A stretch of DNA of 64,000 nucleotides, from assembly GCF_017354945.1 (NCBI RefSeq), contig NZ_CP071503.1, forward strand, positions 3,844,001 through 3,908,000, in the 5' to 3' direction. This DNA comes from Shewanella avicenniae (GTDB lineage: Bacteria; Pseudomonadota; Gammaproteobacteria; Enterobacterales; Shewanellaceae). Position numbers and translations under genes: made by a program. Within the stretch, counting starts at the first letter, position 1. Each line of letters begins with the position of its first letter. This document shows positions 58,048 to 64,000 of this stretch, one piece after another. The notes beneath the pieces are model-generated. The model was given only the letters and a program-made list of their open reading frames with translations, had not been told where the DNA came from and did not search any database.

Positions 58048-60687
58048 ATGGTAGATATGTATGCGTCGCTGCGCGCCAATGTGAATATGTTGGGGCAAAT
58101 GCTCGGTGAGACCATGAGCACTGACCTTGGGGAATCGTTTTTAGAAAAGGTTGAGCAGATCCGCCAGCTCGCCAAAAGATCCCGCCAAGGTGATACTCAG
58201 GCACGGGATCAGATGCTGGCGCTATTAACCGCCTTGCCGGACAACGAATTAGTCCCCGTCGCCAAAGCCTTTAACCAATTTCTCAACTTAGCCAATATTG
58301 CCGAACAGTTTCATACCATCAGCCGTAACTGTGACGAGATGGTGTGCGTACCTGATCCGGTTGAGCAACTGCTGGGCAAAATGCTGGACGATGGCCGCGT
58401 TGATCAACAACAACTGCAACAATGCTTACGCAATCTCGATATCGATCTGGTGCTCACCGCACACCCAACCGAGATCTCGCGTCGAACGCTGATCTATAAA
58501 TATGCCGCAATTGTTGATTGTCTCGCCGCGTTAGAAAATACCCAGCTGAGCGAACGTGAACACAGTCAATTACGGCTGCGCTTACGCCAGTTGATTGCGC
58601 AGATTTGGCACACCAATGAGATTCGTGAAGAGCGCCCAACCCCAGTTGATGAAGCGCGTTGGGGCTTGTCGACCATTGAAGCCTCACTGTGGCACGCCAT
58701 TCCTGACTTTTTGCGACAACTGAACGACAAAGTGCAAGACCGTACTGGCGAACAACTGCCCATCGATTTTGCCCCAATCCGCTTCTCAAGCTGGATGGGC
58801 GGTGACCGCGATGGCAACCCGTTTGTTACCGCCAAAGTGACGGCAGAAGTCTTAGATCGTAACCGCCACGCCGCGGCGCGTTTGCATCTTAAGGATGTCG
58901 TGCTGTTGGTCGATGAGTTGTCGATGTCAAAAGCCAACGCTGAGCTGATGGCTTACACCAATAACAGCCCAGAGCCTTATCGTGTTGTGTTGCGTGACTT
59001 GCGCCAAAAGCTGCGCAACACCATCGATTATTTGAATGCGCGCATTGCAGGGCATCACCCAGAAGTGGACGAAACCAGCATCATTTGGCACGAAGAGGAT
59101 CTCAAACGGCCATTGATGATGCTTTACACCAGTCTTTACGACTGTGGAATGCGCCTGATCGCCAATGGTTTATTACTGGATATGCTGCGCCGAATCGCCA
59201 GTTTTGGGATTCACATGGTGCGCTTGGATATTCGTCAAGATTCCGGCCGCCACGAAGAAGTATTAAGTGAGCTGACCCAATATCTGGAGATGGGTGATTA
59301 CGCCAGCTGGAATGAGGAAGAGAAACAAGCCTTCCTGCTGAAAGAGCTGCGCGGCCGTCGGCCATTAATTCCGAACACCTGGAAGCCATCGGCTGACGTC
59401 AATGAAGTGTGGTCAACCTTTAAGTTGATTGCCTCACAGCCGAGTCGCTCGTTAGGTTCGTACGTGATCTCCATGGCCAGTAAGCCATCTGACGTGTTAG
59501 CGGTATTACTGCTGCTGAAGAAATGCGGTTGTAAACATCCGATTCGCGTCGTGCCGCTGTTCGAAACATTAGAAGATTTGACTCACGCGGCTGATGCCAT
59601 TCGCCAATTGCTGAGTATCGATTGGTACAAAGATTACACCCACGGTATGCAAGAGGTGATGATTGGATACTCCGACTCAGCTAAAGATGCCGGGGTTATG
59701 GCGGCTGGCTGGGCACAATATCAAGCACAAGAGCAGTTAGTGGACGTCTGTAAAGAAGCAGGTGTGAAACTGATGCTATTCCATGGTCGCGGCGGTACGG
59801 TTGGCCGCGGTGGCGCACCAGCACACGATGCGATTTTATCGCAACCACCGGGCTCAGTTGATGGCCGAATCCGCGTCACTGAACAAGGTGAGATGATCCG
59901 CTTTAAGTTTGGTTTGCCTAAACAAGCGGTGCAATCGCTGGCGCTGTATACCTCAGCGGTAATGGAAGCCACGCTGTTGCCACCACCAGAGCCAAAACCT
60001 GAATGGCGCGCCTGTATGATCCGCGTCGCCGCAGATTCCGTAACCGCCTACCGCGATGTGGTGCGTAACGAACCTGATTTTGTCCCTTACTTCCGCGCCG
60101 CAACACCAGAAATCGAGTTAGGTAAACTGCCACTTGGCAGCCGACCAGCCAAACGTAAAGTGGATGGGGGCATCGAAAGCTTGCGTGCCATTCCGTGGAT
60201 CTTTGCTTGGTCGCAAAACCGCTTGATGCTGCCGGCATGGTTGGGCGCAGGTGAATCACTGAAAATGGCCGTTGATCGTGGCGAAGAAGCATTACTCAAG
60301 GAAATGGAGCGCGAGTGGCCATTCTTTAGCACCCGCATCTCGATGATGGAGATGGTATTTGCCAAAGCAGAACCAAACTTAGCGCGTTACTACGAAAAAT
60401 GCTTAGTGCCTGCATCATTGCATCATTTAGGTGACACCCTGATTGAACGCCTGCAACTCGGTATTGATGTGGTGAAGCAACTCACTGAGAGCGATGTATT
60501 GATGTCGCACACGCCATGGAACCGTGAATCAGTGCAACTGCGTAACCCGTACATTGATCCGTTGAACTTCCTACAGGCTGAGCTGTTAGGCCGTACTCGT
60601 AAGGAAGCGCAACCCAGTGCTAAACTGGAGCTGGCATTGATGTTAACTATTGCGGGTGTTGCCGCCGGCATGAGGAATACAGGTTGA
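58048..60687 (+). CDS. ppc: Ppc, phosphoenolpyruvate carboxylase
   Basis: Anaplerotic enzyme making oxaloacetate from PEP and bicarbonate. 879 residues, near E. coli's 883. [19 protein letters not shown] start, [12 protein letters not shown] with catalytic His, [24 protein letters not shown] and the mobile loop [16 protein letters not shown] are intact, as is the C-terminal NTG. It feeds aspartate for arginine synthesis; ppc next to arg genes is common in Gammaproteobacteria. Confidence 0.98.
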   Translation: MVDMYASLRANVNMLGQMLGETMSTDLGESFLEKVEQIRQLAKRSRQGDTQARDQMLALLTALPDNELVPVAKAFNQFLNLANIAEQFHTISRNCDEMVCVPDPVEQLLGKMLDDGRVDQQQLQQCLRNLDIDLVLTAHPTEISRRTLIYKYAAIVDCLAALENTQLSEREHSQLRLRLRQLIAQIWHTNEIREERPTPVDEARWGLSTIEASLWHAIPDFLRQLNDKVQDRTGEQLPIDFAPIRFSSWMGGDRDGNPFVTAKVTAEVLDRNRHAAARLHLKDVVLLVDELSMSKANAELMAYTNNSPEPYRVVLRDLRQKLRNTIDYLNARIAGHHPEVDETSIIWHEEDLKRPLMMLYTSLYDCGMRLIANGLLLDMLRRIASFGIHMVRLDIRQDSGRHEEVLSELTQYLEMGDYASWNEEEKQAFLLKELRGRRPLIPNTWKPSADVNEVWSTFKLIASQPSRSLGSYVISMASKPSDVLAVLLLLKKCGCKHPIRVVPLFETLEDLTHAADAIRQLLSIDWYKDYTHGMQEVMIGYSDSAKDAGVMAAGWAQYQAQEQLVDVCKEAGVKLMLFHGRGGTVGRGGAPAHDAILSQPPGSVDGRIRVTEQGEMIRFKFGLPKQAVQSLALYTSAVMEATLLPPPEPKPEWRACMIRVAADSVTAYRDVVRNEPDFVPYFRAATPEIELGKLPLGSRPAKRKVDGGIESLRAIPWIFAWSQNRLMLPAWLGAGESLKMAVDRGEEALLKEMEREWPFFSTRISMMEMVFAKAEPNLARYYEKCLVPASLHHLGDTLIERLQLGIDVVKQLTESDVLMSHTPWNRESVQLRNPYIDPLNFLQAELLGRTRKEAQPSAKLELALMLTIAGVAAGMRNTG

Positions 60688-61220
60688 TCAAACGGTTATT
60701 TTTATTACCGCTGCTACTCTGGCTGGACGGTTGTGCCAGCCAGTACAGCATTTCAGAGCAGCAAGTGCAGCAATATCTCAACGACAAAGTGGTCAAACAG
60801 ATCAAGCTGGATAGCGAAGGGATGAAGCTGCAATCTGGCATTACGCGGCTTGACGTGAAACTCGGAGAGCAAGCGGAGCGGATTTCGGTGACGGCGTTTG
60901 GCGAGTTGAAGTTGGAAACACCGCTGTTCCCGCTGTACGCCAGTATGCAAACCCGCTTTAGCGCAACGCCGCGTTATCAGGCAAGTAACCACAGTTTATA
61001 TCTTGACGATATGCAGATTGAAGATGTGCTACTGACGCCAGAGAAACTGCAATTGCTGATTGGGCCAGTAGCACGACAGATGGCCAATCAAGCCAAGGAC
61101 TTACTGCAAGACCAGCCAATTTATGTGCTGGATACCGATAAGCCCAAAGAGGCTAAGATTGCCGAGATGACCCAGAGCATTAAGGTTGAACCGGGTAAAT
61201 TAACCCTGCTATTCAAATGA
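60684..61220 (+). CDS. DUF1439 lipoprotein (YceB-like)
   Basis: 178 residues with a lipoprotein signal ([18 protein letters not shown], lipobox LDGC). The mature domain matches the DUF1439/YceB family: [15 protein letters not shown]...[21 protein letters not shown]. Function unknown; such proteins have a lipid-binding-like fold. The start is TTG 60684, overlapping the ppc stop in TTGA, with GAGGAA upstream in ppc; no ATG is available before the lipobox. Confidence 0.8.
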   Translation: MIKRLFLLPLLLWLDGCASQYSISEQQVQQYLNDKVVKQIKLDSEGMKLQSGITRLDVKLGEQAERISVTAFGELKLETPLFPLYASMQTRFSATPRYQASNHSLYLDDMQIEDVLLTPEKLQLLIGPVARQMANQAKDLLQDQPIYVLDTDKPKEAKIAEMTQSIKVEPGKLTLLFK

Positions 61221-61250
61221 TGGGTTATCCCGTCCTGAGATGGGTTAATA

Positions 61251-61278
61251 ACAAAGGGCACTCACAGTGCCCTTTTTG
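61251..61278. terminator. Bidirectional terminator between DUF1439 and cinA
   Basis: AAAGGGCACT, CAC, AGTGCCCTTT (61253-61275) with TTGTT after and AACA before; serves both convergent genes. Confidence 0.9.
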
Positions 61279-61293
61279 TTGCATCAACCATGC

Positions 61294-62568
61294 TTATTTC
61301 GCGTAACGACTGATCGAGCTGTAATCGACAATCACCGCCTCGTTTTCCAGCTCTCGTCTTAGCATATCGTAAGCGACCGCGGCACTGAGCGAACGCACAA
61401 GGTCACGCGAGCGACCCGATATTTTCACCATCTGGCTATAGACCGCGTTGCGCGTTGCCAGTGCGATAGCCACGGTTCCCACCGGCTTTTCATCACTACC
61501 ACCATCCGGCCCCGCAATACCACTGGTCGCCAAGGCATAGTCGCAGTCCAACAAACTACGAGCACCGCGCGCCATCTCTTCTACCACGGGAATTGATACG
61601 GCGCCGAAATCATCCAGCGTCTGCGGCTTCACGCCTAAGACTTTCACCTTACTTTCGTTGGAGTAGGTCACGAGACCTTGTTGCAGGTAAGAGGAACTGC
61701 CGGCAAACGACACTAACTGGCTAGTGATCAAGCCGCCAGTGCACGATTCAGCCGCGCTAAATGTTTTACCGGAGCGATATAGCTTGCTGTGGATCTCCTC
61801 GGCTAAGGTGGCTTTATTCTCAGCCACAACGGCAGTGCCAAGCACCGCTTTTACTTGGGCGGCCACTTTCGGTAATTGCGCAATTGCCGCTTCGCCACGA
61901 GCAAATAACTTAATCTCAATATGCGGCATCGAAGAGCGATACCCCAAGGTAATGCCTTGCGTTAAGGTGAGCGGTTCCAACTTTGATGCTAATAACGACT
62001 CGCCGTGGCCGAAGGTAAGAATTTTATGCAACGCCACATTGGCGTTAATGCCAAATTCCTGCTGCACAAACGGCAAAAACTGCTCTTGTACCATGTGCTT
62101 CAATTCAAACGGCACACCTGGGGTAAAGAACAACCAAGCGCGATTAAGTTTGACCCGAAAACCACAGGCGGTGCCGACAGGATTGTCGATCATCACCGCG
62201 GATTCAGGCAGCCAAGCTTGCTTGAGGTTATTGGCTGACATCACCCGATTATTGCGAGAAAACCACGCTTCAAGGTGAGCACGCCACTGTTGATTTTCGA
62301 CGAGTGGCTCGCCTTTTGCCTTGGCCATCGCTTCTGCAGAAAGGTCATCCGACGTCGGCCCAAGGCCACCATTAACCAAAATGACATCGGCGTGGTGACT
62401 GCGCTCTTGAAAGACAGCAATCAGATCTTCCATGCGATCACCAACGGTCACGCGCCGCTGTACTTCAATGCCGTGTTCCATCATCAGATTGGCAAACCAG
62501 GCCGCGTTGGTATCGACTATCTGCCCAGATAAGACTTCCTCTCCGGTGCAAATCATTTCCAGCTTCAT
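61294..62568 (-). CDS. CinA-family protein with nicotinamide-nucleotide amidase domain
   Basis: 424 residues in two domains: N-terminal molybdopterin-binding-like ([38 protein letters not shown]), possibly an ADP-ribose pyrophosphatase, and C-terminal PncC (about 255-410) that deamidates nicotinamide mononucleotide in NAD salvage ([44 protein letters not shown]). E. coli has only the PncC part active; full-length CinA occurs widely. Monocistronic. Confidence 0.9.
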   Translation of the reverse strand: MKLEMICTGEEVLSGQIVDTNAAWFANLMMEHGIEVQRRVTVGDRMEDLIAVFQERSHHADVILVNGGLGPTSDDLSAEAMAKAKGEPLVENQQWRAHLEAWFSRNNRVMSANNLKQAWLPESAVMIDNPVGTACGFRVKLNRAWLFFTPGVPFELKHMVQEQFLPFVQQEFGINANVALHKILTFGHGESLLASKLEPLTLTQGITLGYRSSMPHIEIKLFARGEAAIAQLPKVAAQVKAVLGTAVVAENKATLAEEIHSKLYRSGKTFSAAESCTGGLITSQLVSFAGSSSYLQQGLVTYSNESKVKVLGVKPQTLDDFGAVSIPVVEEMARGARSLLDCDYALATSGIAGPDGGSDEKPVGTVAIALATRNAVYSQMVKISGRSRDLVRSLSAAVAYDMLRRELENEAVIVDYSSISRYAK

Positions 62569-62678
62569 TCATGCTCCTGCGTGTAATCGATATTGCTTAT
62601 AAAGAGTACGCCAAAAGCATGACAAAAGGTATGAAAGTTGGAAATTAGCACCCACAAATAAGCTCAGTAAAATGGGCA

Positions 62679-62722
62679 TAAAAAAGCGCCTGCTCTGTGC
62701 GAAATTAGAGTGTTCAGGCGCC
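62679..62722 (-). terminator. Intrinsic terminator after gltD
   Basis: Leftward GCGCCTG (62721-62715) pairs with CAGGCGC (62692-62686), extended by GAG/CTC inside, and is followed by six T (A7 at 62679-62685). Confidence 0.88.
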
Positions 62723-62743
62723 TTATTGGTAACGCAGAATCCG

Positions 62744-64000
<1,257 letters not shown>

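Overview
The window looks like a core chromosomal segment of a gammaproteobacterium, most likely Shewanella or a close relative in the Alteromonadales. The reasons are the gene content and order (ilvGMDA plus divergent ilvY/ilvC, argCBFGH divergent from argE, selO-DUF3630-srkA-dsbA), homologues of proteins mostly known from enterics, vibrios and Shewanella (YtfK, YgbA, PaeA, DUF971, YgiQ), and a periplasmic-propeller hybrid sensor kinase. I see no rRNA, tRNA, insertion sequence, prophage or CRISPR array.

1-20 kb: the 3'-truncated ubiE and rraA; a PAP2 phosphatase/glycosyltransferase pair; DUF971 and YtfK-type small proteins; a candidate 70-nt small RNA; a tight operon lipoprotein-selO-DUF3630-srkA followed by dsbA (envelope/redox/kinase stress); a membrane protein with about 30 tandem Glu-Pro units; DsrE and YgbA-like (nitrosative stress) genes; a SYLF lipid-binding protein; an acyltransferase; GNAT and GST genes; then a regulatory island (small membrane protein, AraC regulator with an unrecognised sensor region, and a 1337-residue hybrid histidine kinase/response regulator). 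Four copies of TGTCCGAT lie upstream of the membrane protein gene.

20-34 kb: ygiQ, MAPEG protein, ThrE-type exporter, Omp85-like barrel, Old-Yellow-Enzyme family oxidoreductase, TetR/DJ-1 divergent pair with an obvious operator, a secreted protein with a GESHGT motif, a globin-coupled HD-GYP c-di-GMP phosphodiesterase, and a class V aminotransferase.

34-43 kb: branched-chain amino acid synthesis. ilvL-ilvG-ilvM-ilvD-ilvA has a clear leader peptide, antiterminator and terminator; ilvC is divergent from its LysR activator ilvY, with a TTGCA-N5-TGCAA operator between them. ilvE is absent from the operon.

43-51 kb: paeA, a small periplasmic protein, comM, udp, a YdcH/DUF465 protein, a type III-fold ornithine decarboxylase, a periplasmic protein, mscS and a small hypothetical.

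51-64 kb: arginine synthesis (argC-B-F-G-H leftward, argE rightward, with ArgR-box-like sites between them), ppc feeding oxaloacetate, a DUF1439 lipoprotein coupled to ppc, cinA/pncC, and the 5'-truncated gltD (glutamate supply). Many genes are separated by clear intrinsic terminators, some of them bidirectional. The most interesting non-gene signals are the candidate small RNA at about 4580-4650, the TGTCCGAT sites, the GAGCCA hexanucleotide tract, terminator-like hairpins in the arg operon, and several perfect palindromes without an assigned regulator.
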